A DNA stretch of 64,000 nucleotides from Streptomyces sp. XY006 (GCF_002237655.1 NZ_NOKT01000038.1:1-64000); one strand, 5' to 3'; counted from the first letter of the stretch, positions 9,053 to 17,394 are shown. Notes: generated from the letters alone by a model not told the origin. Numbers and translations are program-made.

Positions 9053-9077
9053 AGTATCTCAATCATTGAGAGATACT
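9053..9077. promoter_or_regulatory. MarR operator candidate between MMPL and marR
   Basis: Inverted repeat AGTATCTC (9053-9060) and GAGATACT (9070-9077) with a 9-nt spacer, which itself joins a TCAATCATTGA palindrome. It sits 37 nt before the MMPL start and runs into the -10 box of marR, so one bound dimer could repress both genes. It is locally AT-rich against a very GC-rich background. Confidence 0.75.
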
Positions 9078-9082
9078 AGGGT
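9077..9082 (+). promoter_or_regulatory. leaderless-type -10 box of marR
   Basis: TAGGGT followed by 6 nt and then the ATG at 9089. This is the same arrangement as at mshB, the Nudix gene and dapE. The last base of the operator is the first base of this box. Confidence 0.6.
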
Positions 9083-9088
9083 GGGGGC

Positions 9089-9598
9089 ATGAGCGGTTCC
9101 GGCGTGCCCACGGCATCTCTTCCGGCGGACGACCCCATCGGGTTGCAGGCCTTCGCCGTTCTGCTGCGCCGGATGAACAGCGAGTTCAACCGCATCGCGC
9201 AGGAGTTCGCCCAGGCGCACGGCCTGCACCTGACCGACATGCAGGCGCTGATCGCGATCCTCGACGCCGACGCGGATCCCGAGGCGGAGGGCGAGCCCAT
9301 GACGCCCGGGCGGCTGCGCAAGCAGCTCAACCTCACCTCCGGCGCCGTGACCGCCTGCCTCGACCGGCTGGAACGGGCGGGGCACATCCGCCGGGTCCGG
9401 GACGCCGGCGACCGCCGTGTGGTCCATCTGCACTACGCGGACGCGGCCCGGGGCCTGGCCAGGGACTACTTCCGGCCGCTGGCCCGCGGCACCGAGGCAG
9501 CCCGCGGCCGGTTCAGCGCCGAGGAGCTGACGGTGGTCGTCCGGTTCCTGGCCGAGATGAACGCGGAACTCGCCCTGCTGCGCCGCGGCGCCGACTGA
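9089..9598 (+). CDS. MarR-family transcriptional regulator
   Basis: Winged-helix MarR regulator (169 aa). The dimerisation helix region is LQAFAVLLRRMNSEFNRIAQ. The recognition helix-turn-helix is MTPGRLRKQLNLTSGAVTACLDRLERAGHI (about residues 71-100, split by the turn), followed by the wing RRVRDAGDRRVVHLHY with the DxR motif typical of MarR. The divergent MMPL gene and the shared palindrome suggest it represses the exporter and itself until a ligand binds. The start follows a TAGGGT box by 6 nt, so the mRNA may be leaderless. The ligand is unknown. Confidence 0.93.
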   Translation: MSGSGVPTASLPADDPIGLQAFAVLLRRMNSEFNRIAQEFAQAHGLHLTDMQALIAILDADADPEAEGEPMTPGRLRKQLNLTSGAVTACLDRLERAGHIRRVRDAGDRRVVHLHYADAARGLARDYFRPLARGTEAARGRFSAEELTVVVRFLAEMNAELALLRRGAD

Positions 9599-9656
9599 GG
9601 ACCCGGGGCCAGCGCATCACCGCATCCACCACCGGCGAAAGTGGGGAAAAGCGGGC

Positions 9657-10229
9657 ATGAAGCTACGAGACGAACTTCCGGTCGACCACCACCTGGCGAC
9701 CGTCTACCGGTACGGCGCCGGATTCTGCGGCCTGGTGCTGCTGCTGTTCGCGGCCCTCGGCTTCGCCGACGCCCTCAGCCCCTTCGACACCGCCGGGGAC
9801 ACGATCGCCGGCATGACCACCAACGTGGCCCTGAGCGTCATCTCGACCGTGGTCGGACTGGCGCTGCTCGTGGGCGCCGCCATCGGCGGGAACGTCGCCT
9901 CCACGCTCAACATGACCATCGGCACGCTGTTCGTCCTGAGCGGCTTCGCGCACGTCTTCGTCCTGGACCGCCCGGCGAACATCCTCGACTTCGGCATGAC
10001 CAACGTGATCTTCAGCTTCGTCATGGGGCTGCTCATCGCGACCTTCGGCATGTACGGCCGGGTCTCCAGCAAGCTCTCGCACGACAACCCCTACTGGCGG
10101 CGCAGGCACCCCGAGCAGGCGGCCCGGGAGCGGGAGGCGGCCGCCGCCCCGGCCGGACCGCCCGAGGCACGCGCGCTGTCCGCGCGGAAGGACACCGAGG
10201 ACGCGGACCGGCGGCGGGTCCTGGACTGA
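9657..10229 (+). CDS. DUF4383 integral membrane protein
   Basis: Small membrane protein (190 aa) with four predicted TM segments: FCGLVLLLFAALGFADAL, ALSVISTVVGLALLVGAAI, MTIGTLFVLSGFAHVFVL and NVIFSFVMGLLIATFGMYG. The C-terminal tail is charged and cytoplasmic (from SHDNPYWRRRHPEQ). The architecture and conserved PANILDFG region match the DUF4383 family, whose function is not known to me. It is downstream of and co-directional with marR (58-nt gap) and could be read through from it. ATG 9657 has GGGGAAAAG-type purines upstream. A hairpin 26 nt after the stop ends the transcript. Confidence 0.85.
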   Translation: MKLRDELPVDHHLATVYRYGAGFCGLVLLLFAALGFADALSPFDTAGDTIAGMTTNVALSVISTVVGLALLVGAAIGGNVASTLNMTIGTLFVLSGFAHVFVLDRPANILDFGMTNVIFSFVMGLLIATFGMYGRVSSKLSHDNPYWRRRHPEQAAREREAAAAPAGPPEARALSARKDTEDADRRRVLD

Positions 10230-10254
10230 CACCCGCACGCCGGCCGGACGAGCA

Positions 10255-10282
10255 GGGGCCGGGCCGCCGACGGCCCGGCCCC
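10255..10282. terminator. bidirectional terminator hairpin
   Basis: Perfect 12-bp stem GGGGCCGGGCCG / CGGCCCGGCCCC with a 4-nt loop CCGA, between the convergent DUF4383 and subtilase genes. Confidence 0.85.
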
Positions 10283-10294
10283 CACGCCCCGTCG

Positions 10295-10364
10295 GAACCG
10301 GAACGTCAGAACCGGAACGTCAGAACCGGAACGTCAGGACTGGAGCGTCAGAACTGGAGCGCCC
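10295..10364. repeat. 14-bp tandem repeat at the subtilase stop codon
   Basis: Five copies of gaaccggaacgtca: three perfect (10295-10336), then two diverged (ggactggagcgtca, gaactggagcgccc). The diverged copies overlap the last codons and stop of the subtilase gene, so the array appears to have grown out of the coding 3' end. Confidence 0.88.
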
Positions 10365-11928
10365 AGGCGTCGATCCGCCCGGTGTCGAAGTTCGCGTTGT
10401 CGCTGACGCGGAGCTTCCACGTGCCGTTCGCGGTCTCCGAGGAGGCGTTCACGGTGTACGTGGTGTCGATGTTGTCGGCGCTGCCGCCGGTGCCGTAGCC
10501 CTTCAGCGTGTAGGCCGTGCCGTCGGGGGCGATCAGCTGGACCTGGAGGTCACCGATGTAGGTGTGGACGATGTGCACCTCGACGGCGAGGGCCGCGGGC
10601 GCGTTGCCGGACACGCCGGAGACCGTCACCGGGGACTCGGCGGTGGCGTTGTCCGCGATGGCCTGGTCGGCGGTGTTCTCGAAGCGCGGTCCGGGCGGGG
10701 TGGTCGTGCCGCCGCCCACGTACAGCAGCCGGTTGGGCGAACCGGTGCCGGGGCTGGTGACGACGCCGGTGGTGGCGGCGGCGGTCAGCGCGGCGGAGAC
10801 CTGCGCGGGCGTGGCCGTGGGGTTGGCGGCCAGGTGCAGGGCGGCGGCCCCGGCGACGTGCGGACTCGCCATCGACGTACCGGAGATGGTGTTGGTCGCC
10901 GAGTCGCCCGTGCTCCACGCCGAGGTGATCGACGAGCCGGGCGCGAACAGGTCGAGCACGGAACCGTAGTTGGAGTAGCTCGCCTTGGCGTCGGTCGACG
11001 TGGTGGCGCCGACCGTGACGGCCTCGGTGACCCGTGCGGGGGACCGGGTGGAGGCGTTGGTGGACTCGTTGCCGGCCGCGACCACGAAGGTGACGCCGGA
11101 GGTGATGGCGTTGCGCACGGCCGTGTCGATGGCCGTGTCGCCCGGGCCGCCCAGGGACATGTTCGCCACGGCCGGCTTGACCGCGTTCCGCGCGACCCAG
11201 TCGATGCCGGCGACCACCTGCGCGGTGGTGCCCTGGCCGGAGTTGTTCAGCACCCGCACGCCGACGACCTTGGCCTTCTTGGCGACGCCGTAGGCGTTCC
11301 CGGCGACCGTGCCGGCGACGTGCGTGCCGTGTCCGTGGCCGTCCTGGGCGGTGTTGTCGTTGTCGACGGCGTCGTAGCCGTAGGAGGCCCGGCCGCCGAA
11401 GTCGCCGTGCGTGATGCGGACGCCGGTGTCGATGACGTACGCCGTGACGCCCTGGCCCGCCGAGTCGGGGTAGGTGTACGAGCTGTTGAGCGGCAGGCTC
11501 TTCTGGTCGATGCGGTCCAGGCCCCAGGAGGGCGGGCTGGGCTGCGTCGCGGTGATGGAGAACGTCCGGTTCTGCACGACGGACGCGACGGCCGGGTCGG
11601 CGGCGAGACGTTTCGCCTCGGACGCGGAGGCCTCGACCTCGTAGCCGTTGAGGGCCTTGGTGTAGGTCCGCTCGATGGCGGCGCCGTACTTCCGCGCGAG
11701 GGCGCGGCCCGCGGCGGAACCGGCCTTCTCGGTCTTCAGCGTGACGATGTAGCTGTCGGCGACGGCGTTCGCGGCGCCCTCGTACTGCACGCGTCCCTCG
11801 GCGGCGACCGGGGCCGCGCCGGCGGGGAGGGCGGAGACCAGGCTCGCGACGAGCGCCGCGGTGGCCGTCGCGCCGAGCGCGGCCAGTCTTCGCCGGGTGG
11901 ATCGGTGGGGAGTACGCATCACTGCCAT
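10348..11928 (-). CDS. secreted subtilisin-like serine protease (S8) with P domain
   Basis: Secreted S8 peptidase (526 aa). Twin-Arg/hydrophobic signal peptide RRRLAALGATATAALVASL ending near ALPAGAAP. The I9 propeptide inhibitor domain contains DSYIVTLKTEKAG. The peptidase domain has catalytic Asp in AYVIDTGVRITHGDFGG, His in DGHGHGTHVAGTVAG, and Ser in ISGTSMASPHVAGAAAL. A C-terminal proprotein-convertase P domain (about the last 115 residues, FENTADQAIADNA to WKLRVSD) is also present. ATG 11928 is chosen because AGGAGG lies 9 nt upstream; longer in-frame starts at 11946 and 11988 would swallow that site. Likely an extracellular scavenging protease. Homologues with the P domain are often autoprocessed. 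Confidence 0.95.
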   Translation of the reverse strand: MAVMRTPHRSTRRRLAALGATATAALVASLVSALPAGAAPVAAEGRVQYEGAANAVADSYIVTLKTEKAGSAAGRALARKYGAAIERTYTKALNGYEVEASASEAKRLAADPAVASVVQNRTFSITATQPSPPSWGLDRIDQKSLPLNSSYTYPDSAGQGVTAYVIDTGVRITHGDFGGRASYGYDAVDNDNTAQDGHGHGTHVAGTVAGNAYGVAKKAKVVGVRVLNNSGQGTTAQVVAGIDWVARNAVKPAVANMSLGGPGDTAIDTAVRNAITSGVTFVVAAGNESTNASTRSPARVTEAVTVGATTSTDAKASYSNYGSVLDLFAPGSSITSAWSTGDSATNTISGTSMASPHVAGAAALHLAANPTATPAQVSAALTAAATTGVVTSPGTGSPNRLLYVGGGTTTPPGPRFENTADQAIADNATAESPVTVSGVSGNAPAALAVEVHIVHTYIGDLQVQLIAPDGTAYTLKGYGTGGSADNIDTTYTVNASSETANGTWKLRVSDNANFDTGRIDAWALQF

Positions 11929-12069
11929 CTGAGGGGTCCTCCTCATCGGTGGTGCGCTGTGGGGTGTGGTGCACGCCCGTTGGAGCACCCGGGAGTCATG
12001 GTCATGTCAACCAAGGGGTGACTCCTGTGCGTCAGCCGAAAGATTGAGGCCTCCACAGGAATTGCACAA

Positions 12070-12095
12070 GGGCCCTGCACCGACCCGCAGGACCC
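12070..12095 (-). terminator. hairpin after SDR gene
   Basis: GGGCCCTGC / GCAGGACCC arms (9 bp with one G-T pair), 14 nt past the SDR stop on its transcript strand. Confidence 0.6.
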
Positions 12096-12108
12096 TCATG
12101 ACGAACCG

Positions 12109-12939
12109 TCAGTCCCCGAACGCCGTCCTCCGGCTCCGCTTCTCCCAGGCCAGCACCTCGTCCCGCACCCGGTCCAGATGCCCGAGCACCGCGCTGACAC
12201 CGTCGTCGCCGAGCGGCAGACGCAGGGGCGTGGGATCGGCCTCCAGCGCGGCGAGGATCAGGGCGGCGGCCCTGGCCGGGTCGCCGGGCTGGGTGCCGTC
12301 CCCGCCGGAGACGAGGCCGCGCGTCTCGCTCACCCTGCCGTACACGCCGCTGTCCGCGCTGACGCCGGCCCGTCCCGTCGCGAACAGGCCGGTGCGGAAG
12401 GCGCCCGGCTCGACCACCAGCACCTTGATCCCGAACTCGGCGACCTCGTCCGCGAGTCCCTCCGACAGGCCCTCCAGGGCGAACTTCGTCGCGCTGTACG
12501 CCGAGAAGCCCGCGAAGGACAGCTGCCCGCCCATGCTGCTCATCTGCACGATCGCGCCGGAGCGCCGCTCGCGCATGTGCGGCAGCACGGCCCGGGTCAG
12601 GGCGGCCGGGCCGAAGACGTGCACCTCGAACAGCGCCCGCAACTCCGCCTCGGTGGTCTCCTCGAACGCCCCGACGTGGGTCCGGCCCGCGTTGTTGACC
12701 AGGACGTCGATCCGCCCGTGCCGTGCCACGACGTCCCGTACGGCGGCCTCCGCGGCGGAGGTGTCGGCCACGTCCAGGCGCAGCGCCTCCACCCGGTCGG
12801 GGTGGGCGGCGACCAGGTCGTCCAGCGCCTCGGGGCGCCGGGCCGCGCCGACCACGACGTCGCCCGCGGCCAGGGCGGCCTCGGCGATCGCCCGCCCGAA
12901 CCCGCTGCTCGCGCCCGTGATGAGCCACACCCTGTCCAT
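12109..12939 (-). CDS. short-chain dehydrogenase/reductase
   Basis: Classical SDR oxidoreductase (276 aa). The N-terminal cofactor motif is WLITGASSGFGRAIAEA, followed by AARRPEALDDL. The NNAG motif is in VLVNNAGRTHVGAFEE. The catalytic Ser is in MSSMGGQLS and the YxxxK pair in YSATKFALEGLSEGL. It belongs to the group often annotated as oxidoreductase/retinol-dehydrogenase-like, with no substrate evident. ATG 12939 has GAGGAG about 6 nt upstream. It is divergent from a LysR regulator with an 87-nt shared upstream region, which suggests it is that regulator's target. Confidence 0.92.
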   Translation of the reverse strand: MDRVWLITGASSGFGRAIAEAALAAGDVVVGAARRPEALDDLVAAHPDRVEALRLDVADTSAAEAAVRDVVARHGRIDVLVNNAGRTHVGAFEETTEAELRALFEVHVFGPAALTRAVLPHMRERRSGAIVQMSSMGGQLSFAGFSAYSATKFALEGLSEGLADEVAEFGIKVLVVEPGAFRTGLFATGRAGVSADSGVYGRVSETRGLVSGGDGTQPGDPARAAALILAALEADPTPLRLPLGDDGVSAVLGHLDRVRDEVLAWEKRSRRTAFGD

Positions 12940-13026
12940 GACCGCTCCTCGTCTCCGTTTCCCGCGTTGCCCCAACCACCCTTCCTCGCACGGCGGTTGT
13001 CCGTCCAAGACATTCGGTGATAACCG

Positions 13027-13941
13027 ATGGGCATGACGACGAAGGACGTCCATGTGCGGGACCTGCGCTACTTCGTGGCGGTGGCCGAGGAGCTGCACTT
13101 CACCCGCGCCGCCGAGCGGCTGCATGTCTCCCAGCCCGCCCTCAGCAAGCAGATCCGCGCCCTGGAACGGCAGATGCGGACCGAGCTGTTCCGCCGCGAC
13201 CGGCACGGTGTCGCGCTCACCGACGCCGGCACGGCGCTGCTGCCGCACGCGCGCGAGGTCCTGGACGCCTGGCGGGAGGCGGCCGCAGCGGTGGACGCCG
13301 TCCGCCAGGCCAGGCGCCACGCGCTCGTCGTGGGCATGAGCACCAGCCCCGTCCGCGGCGGCCTGCTGCCCGCCGTCCGCTCCCGCTTCACGGCGGCCCA
13401 TCCACAAGTGGCGCTCCGGCTCCGCCAGGTCACCTGGCAGGACCCGACCGCGGGTCTCGCCGACGGGTCCGCCGACGTCGCGTTCGTCTGGCTGCCGCTG
13501 CCCGCCCAGGACCGCTACGCCTGGACGGTCGTCGCCGAGGAACCGCTCAGGGTCGCCCTCCCCGACACCCACCCGCTCGCCGGCCGCTCCGGGGTCGACT
13601 TCGCGGACCTGCTCGACGAGCCGTTCCTCGCGCTGCCCGAGAGCACGGGCCCGCTGCGCGACTTCTGGCTCGCCCTGGACGCCCGCGGCGGCCGCCCGCC
13701 CCGCATCGGCGCCGAGATCGCGAGCACGGAGGAGACGTACGAGGCCCTGACCGCCGGACTCGGCGTCTGCCTCGTGGCGGCGGGCAACGTCCCCCTGCTC
13801 GGCATGGGCGGCGTGACGACCCTCCCGGTCCGGGGCCTGCCACCCGGCCGCTACGCCCTGGCCTGGCGCCGCGAGGACGCCGGCCGCCCCCTCGTCCGCT
13901 CCTACGCCCAGGCCTGCCGGCAGGCGACGCGACGACCGTGA
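13027..13941 (+). CDS. LysR-family transcriptional regulator
   Basis: LysR-type regulator (304 aa). The N-terminal winged HTH is complete: LRYFVAVAEELHFTRAAERL, then VSQPALSKQIRALER, then LFRRDRHGVALTDAG. The C-terminal periplasmic-binding-protein-like effector domain begins LVVGMSTSPVRGGLLPAV. It is divergent from the SDR gene at 12939, the usual LysR-target geometry. The start is ATG 13027 or ATG 13033; neither has a strong ribosome-binding site, and both leave the HTH intact. Confidence 0.93.
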   Translation: MGMTTKDVHVRDLRYFVAVAEELHFTRAAERLHVSQPALSKQIRALERQMRTELFRRDRHGVALTDAGTALLPHAREVLDAWREAAAAVDAVRQARRHALVVGMSTSPVRGGLLPAVRSRFTAAHPQVALRLRQVTWQDPTAGLADGSADVAFVWLPLPAQDRYAWTVVAEEPLRVALPDTHPLAGRSGVDFADLLDEPFLALPESTGPLRDFWLALDARGGRPPRIGAEIASTEETYEALTAGLGVCLVAAGNVPLLGMGGVTTLPVRGLPPGRYALAWRREDAGRPLVRSYAQACRQATRRP

Positions 13942-13957
13942 CCGCACAGGCCGGTTG

Positions 13958-13974
13958 CGGCCGGGGCCCGGCCG
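13958..13974 (+). terminator. GC hairpin after lysR
   Basis: CGGCCG-GGGCC-CGGCCG inverted repeat 17 nt after the LysR stop. Short but very stable. Confidence 0.45.
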
Positions 13975-14144
13975 GCGAGGGGCCCGTGCTCTCGGCACGG
14001 CGGGTGTCCGACGGGTCGTCAGTCGGTTCGCCGCGCCCGCCGTTGTCCCGGCCGCCCGTGATTCCGCCCGCCGGCACCGCCGCTTACGATGCGCAGGCCG
14101 CACCGCCGAACCCCGCCCGCCGCCTCAGCAGGAGCACCGCAGCC

Positions 14145-15284
14145 GTGTCCATACCCCCGCCCCCCGGGCATCCGCAGCCGCAGGACCCGTACGGCCCGCC
14201 CCCTGCCGACCCGTCGCGCCTCCACGGTCCGTACGGCACCGCCGGGCGCCCGTACGGCACGCCGGTCTCCGTCAACGCCCTGGCGGTCGCCGCCCTCGTG
14301 CTCGGCGTGCTCTGCTTCATCCCCGCCCTCGGGCTGGTGCTGGGGCTGATCGCGCTGCGGCAGGTCAAGAGGTCCGGGCAGAGCGGGCGGGGCCTGGCGA
14401 TCGCGGGCGTGGTCCTGTCGTCCGTCGGGGTCGTGCTGTGGGCGGTGGTGCTGTCCACGGGGGCCGCGTCCAAGGCGTGGGAGGGGTTCAAGGACGGCGC
14501 GCAGGGCAACGAGACCCTGCGGCTGGACAAGGGCGACTGCTTCGACGCGCCGGGCGGCCTGGAGGGCGACACCTACGACGTCGACCGGGTCTCCTGCACG
14601 GGCCGGCACGACGGCGAGGTCTTCGGGGTCGTCACGCTGCCGGGCGGCGCCTTCCCGGGCGACGCCGAGCTGACCGACCTCGCCGACGAGCGGTGTCTCG
14701 CGCTGCAGGACCAGTACGCCATGGACTCCTGGGCGATGCCCGCCGACGTCGACGTGTACTACCTGTTGCCCTCCAGGGCGAGCTGGCGCTTCGGCGACCG
14801 CGCGATCACCTGCCTCTTCGGCCACACCGAGGCCGGCTCCCAGCTGACCGGCTCGCTGCGCGGCGACCCCACCACGCTCGGCACCGACCAGGTCGTCTTC
14901 CTGTCCACGGCCAACGCCGTCGACGCGGCCCTCTACGAGGAGCCCGAGGACGCCCCCGAGGACGACCTCGCCGGCCACCGGGCCTGGGCCGCGCAGGTGC
15001 ACGACGTGCTCGGCGAGCAGATCGAGGCCCTGCGCGGCCACTCGTGGCCCTCCGGTGCCCAAAAGCCCGTCGCCGCCCTGGTCGCGGACCTGGAGGACGC
15101 GCGCGAGGAGTGGGCCCGGGCGAGCGAGGCCGCCGACGCGGACACCTACTTCACGCACTACGACACGGCGTACGCCGCCGTCGACGGCCCGGCGACCGTC
15201 ACGGCCCGCAAGGCCCTCGGTCTGGCCTCGACCCCGCCGGTCTACGACGAGGACGAGGGCGGTGGCTCCGAAGCGCAGGTGTGA
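14145..15284 (+). CDS. DUF4190 / septum-formation domain membrane protein
   Basis: 379-aa protein from GTG 14145, with AGGAG 10 nt upstream. A Pro/Gly/Tyr-rich cytoplasmic N-terminus with PYGTAGRPYGTP repeats (1-45) is followed by two TM segments of DUF4190 type (ALAVAALVLGVLCFIPALGL and LAIAGVVLSSVGVVLWAVVL). The extracytoplasmic domain resembles the Pfam septum-formation family: DKGDCFD, VSCTGRHDGEVFGVV, DERCLALQDQY, with paired cysteines probably forming disulphides. The C-terminal about 90 residues are acidic and helical. Proteins of this kind are widespread and numerous in Streptomyces. No enzymatic motif is seen; a role in envelope or division is inferred from the domain name only. Confidence 0.85.
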   Translation: MSIPPPPGHPQPQDPYGPPPADPSRLHGPYGTAGRPYGTPVSVNALAVAALVLGVLCFIPALGLVLGLIALRQVKRSGQSGRGLAIAGVVLSSVGVVLWAVVLSTGAASKAWEGFKDGAQGNETLRLDKGDCFDAPGGLEGDTYDVDRVSCTGRHDGEVFGVVTLPGGAFPGDAELTDLADERCLALQDQYAMDSWAMPADVDVYYLLPSRASWRFGDRAITCLFGHTEAGSQLTGSLRGDPTTLGTDQVVFLSTANAVDAALYEEPEDAPEDDLAGHRAWAAQVHDVLGEQIEALRGHSWPSGAQKPVAALVADLEDAREEWARASEAADADTYFTHYDTAYAAVDGPATVTARKALGLASTPPVYDEDEGGGSEAQV

Positions 15285-15339
15285 CAGCGCCCATAGCGGG
15301 GAGAAAGTGCCTGCGTAAAGCCCTCAGGGCCGCCATGTC

Positions 15340-15391
15340 ATCACATCGAGTGATTCTCTGGCCTTTGCTTGCATGGCACAACCTACGGTTG
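15340..15391 (+). promoter_or_regulatory. two palindromes upstream of GntR gene
   Basis: ATCAC-atcga-GTGAT (15340-15354) and CAACC-TAC-GGTTG (15379-15391), with a further CAACC at 15412-15416. All lie within 92 nt of the GntR start, in the least GC-rich stretch nearby. Spacing of about 39 nt between centres suits two dimers. Likely autoregulatory operators. Confidence 0.5.
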
Positions 15392-15431
15392 CCACGCTGT
15401 TGCTGTCTGTACAACCTGATGGGAGCGGCCA

Positions 15432-16184
15432 GTGACATTCGGTGAGCAGCCGGCGTACTTGCGTGTCGCGGGTGATCTCCGCAGGAAGATCGTCGACGGC
15501 CGGCTCCCCCCGCACACCCGGCTCCCCTCCCAGGCCAGGATCCGCCAGGAGTACGGAGTCTCGGACACGGTCGCGCTGGAGGCCCGCAAGGTGCTGATGG
15601 CCGAGGGTCTGGTCGAGGGCCGCTCCGGCTCGGGGACGTACGTGCGCGAGCGGCCCGTGCCCCGGCGCATCTCCCGCTCCGGCTACCGCCCGACCGGCGG
15701 GGCGACGCCGTTCCGCCAGGAGCAGGCCGACGGCGAGGGGCGCGGCACCTGGGAGTCCAGCAGCGAGCAGTCCGAGGCGAGTGTCGCGGTCGCCGAGCGG
15801 CTGGGCATCGAGCCGGGCGACCGCGTGATGTGCACGAAGTATCTGTACCGCGAGAGCGGCGAGGCGATGATGCTCTCCACGTCCTGGGAGCCGCTCGCGG
15901 TGACGGGCCGCACGCCCGTGATGCTGCCGGAGGAGGGCCCGCTCGGCGGCATGGGGGTCGTCGAGCGCATGCGCGCGATCGACGTGATCGTGGACAACGT
16001 CACCGAGGAGGTCGGCGCCCGCCCCGGCCTCGCCGAGGAACTGCTCGTGCTGGGAGGCGTCCCCGGCCACGTGGTCCTGGTCATCCAGCGCACGTTCTAC
16101 GCCTCGGGCCGCCCCGTCGAGACGGCCGACGTGGTCGTCCCGGCCGATCGGTACCGGGTCGCCTACCACCTTCCGGTCAAGTAG
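15432..16184 (+). CDS. GntR-family regulator, HutC/UTRA type
   Basis: 250-aa regulator. The N-terminal GntR winged HTH has YLRVAGDLRRKIVDGRL, LPSQARIRQEYGVSD and LMAEGLVEGRSGSGTYV. The C-terminal UTRA ligand-binding domain runs from about residue 95 (VAVAERLGIEPGDRVMCTKYLY) to VETADVVVPADRYRVAY. GTG 15432 with GGGAG about 7 nt upstream fits the conserved N-terminus. The gene stands alone, with no transport or catabolic neighbour to suggest an effector. The HTH first helix is slightly unusual (SDTVALEARKVL). Confidence 0.93.
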   Translation: MTFGEQPAYLRVAGDLRRKIVDGRLPPHTRLPSQARIRQEYGVSDTVALEARKVLMAEGLVEGRSGSGTYVRERPVPRRISRSGYRPTGGATPFRQEQADGEGRGTWESSSEQSEASVAVAERLGIEPGDRVMCTKYLYRESGEAMMLSTSWEPLAVTGRTPVMLPEEGPLGGMGVVERMRAIDVIVDNVTEEVGARPGLAEELLVLGGVPGHVVLVIQRTFYASGRPVETADVVVPADRYRVAYHLPVK

Positions 16185-16525
16185 CGGACGCTCACATCCG
16201 CCCCGCGGCGCGCTCCCCGCGCGCCCCGCTCACCCGATGACCGTCACCGGCCCCGCCGCCCGGAGCGGTGCCCGACCCGGGGCCGGCCGTCGTCCGCGCA
16301 GGTCGACCGCCGTGTATGCGGTATGCCTGCGCCTTGGTGCGCCGAGGTGCGCGGACGGCGCGTTCGCCCGCGTGCGCCCCCTGTGTCCTGGCTGGTTGCG
16401 TACCTCTTGGTGAAAAGCCGTGTTCGCTCCGTGAAGGTTAGGCGTACGCTCGGGCATATGCGCATTGCGGTTTCCTTAGCGGGTGGGGCTCGGCACAGGC
16501 CGCGGGCGGGAAGTGGAGGGGCGCG
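16185..16525. other. 341-nt intergenic stretch, no gene seen
   Basis: Between gntR and the SPOR-like gene. No open frame with Streptomyces codon bias and no strong hairpin. The right half (about 16390-16480) is relatively AT-rich and probably holds the promoter of the small gene; a weak TTCGCT-N16-TACGCT pair is the best candidate. GGAGGGG at about 16513 is the ribosome-binding site of the next gene. Confidence 0.5.
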
Positions 16526-16717
16526 ATGAACGACAGCACGGTCACTCTTCCCTGGCTCGTGATACGTCAGGACGACAACGGCAATCGCTACCGCGTCGGG
16601 CGGTACGCGACCCGGGCCGAGGCCCAGAAGATCGCCGACAGCCTCGACGGCCGCGGCCACAAGCAGCTGTACTGGGTCGAGCGCCTGGGCCAGAGCGGGC
16701 CGGCCATGCGCGACTGA
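16526..16717 (+). CDS. small SPOR-like protein
   Basis: 63-aa soluble protein (residues 1-20 MNDSTVTLPWLVIRQDDNGN). The pattern of a beta strand (WLVIRQDDNGNRYRVGRY), an Ala-rich helix (ATRAEAQKIADSLDG) and a second strand (KQLYWVERL) is that of a minimal SPOR/SPOR-like fold, and near-identical small proteins are common in Streptomyces. It has no signal peptide or TM, so binding of denuded glycan, the usual SPOR role, is doubtful. GGAGGGG lies 7 nt before the ATG. Function unknown. Confidence 0.85.
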   Translation: MNDSTVTLPWLVIRQDDNGNRYRVGRYATRAEAQKIADSLDGRGHKQLYWVERLGQSGPAMRD

Positions 16718-16778
16718 CCCGGTGCGGTTGCGCACCGCACCGCGGCGCCTGCCGGGGCGGCGGTTCGCCGCGCTCCCG

Positions 16779-16784
16779 TAGGCT
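16779..16784 (+). promoter_or_regulatory. leaderless-type -10 box of Nudix gene
   Basis: TAGGCT followed by 6 nt and ATG 16791, with no Shine-Dalgarno sequence. Confidence 0.55.
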
Positions 16785-16790
16785 CCCCGC

Positions 16791-17225
16791 ATGACTGAGC
16801 ACATCGTCGTCGTGGGTGCCGCGCTGATCGACGACGGGCGGCTGCTGGCCGCCCGGCGCAGCGCTCCCGCGGAGCTGGCCGGGCGCTGGGAGCTGCCCGG
16901 CGGCAAGGTGGAGCCCGGGGAGACGGCCGACGCGGCGCTCGTGCGCGAACTGCGCGAGGAACTCGGCGTCGACGCCGAACCCGGTGCCCGCGTCCCGGGC
17001 GAGTGGCCCCTGCGCCCGCCCTACGTCCTGCACGTGTGGACCGCGCGACTGCGGCCCGGCTCGCCCGCCCCCGAGCCCCTCCAGGACCACGACGGACTGC
17101 GCTGGCTCCGCCCCGCCGAGATCTGGGACGTCGACTGGCTCGACCAGGACGTCCCGGCCGTCCGGCAGACCCTCGCACAGCTCGGAGACCTCCGTACCGG
17201 TGTGTCCGAAGGCCCCGGCGCCTGA
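16791..17225 (+). CDS. MutT-like Nudix hydrolase
   Basis: 144-aa Nudix hydrolase. The Nudix box GX5EX7REUXEEXGU is complete: GGKVEPGETADAALVREL then REELGV (about residues 39-62). It begins with a strand (IVVVGAALIDDGRLLAARR) and a WELPGGK loop as in MutT-type 8-oxo-dGTPases. Sanitising oxidised nucleotides is the likeliest role, though CTP- or dCTP-pyrophosphatases share this layout. The ATG follows a TAGGCT box by 6 nt, so the message is probably leaderless. Confidence 0.93.
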   Translation: MTEHIVVVGAALIDDGRLLAARRSAPAELAGRWELPGGKVEPGETADAALVRELREELGVDAEPGARVPGEWPLRPPYVLHVWTARLRPGSPAPEPLQDHDGLRWLRPAEIWDVDWLDQDVPAVRQTLAQLGDLRTGVSEGPGA

Positions 17226-17394
17226 GGCTCACCGGGGGCGTGCGACGCGAGGCGGCTGCCGTACGGGCGCCCCGTACACCTTCCGTGCCACAGTGCGCCG
17301 CGCCGCGCGGTACTCCGCCCTGGATATCGGGTATGTGCCCATTAACCCCACGAAACCGGACATGGGTGGGCCTGCTGGCTGGGAAGTGATCGGC

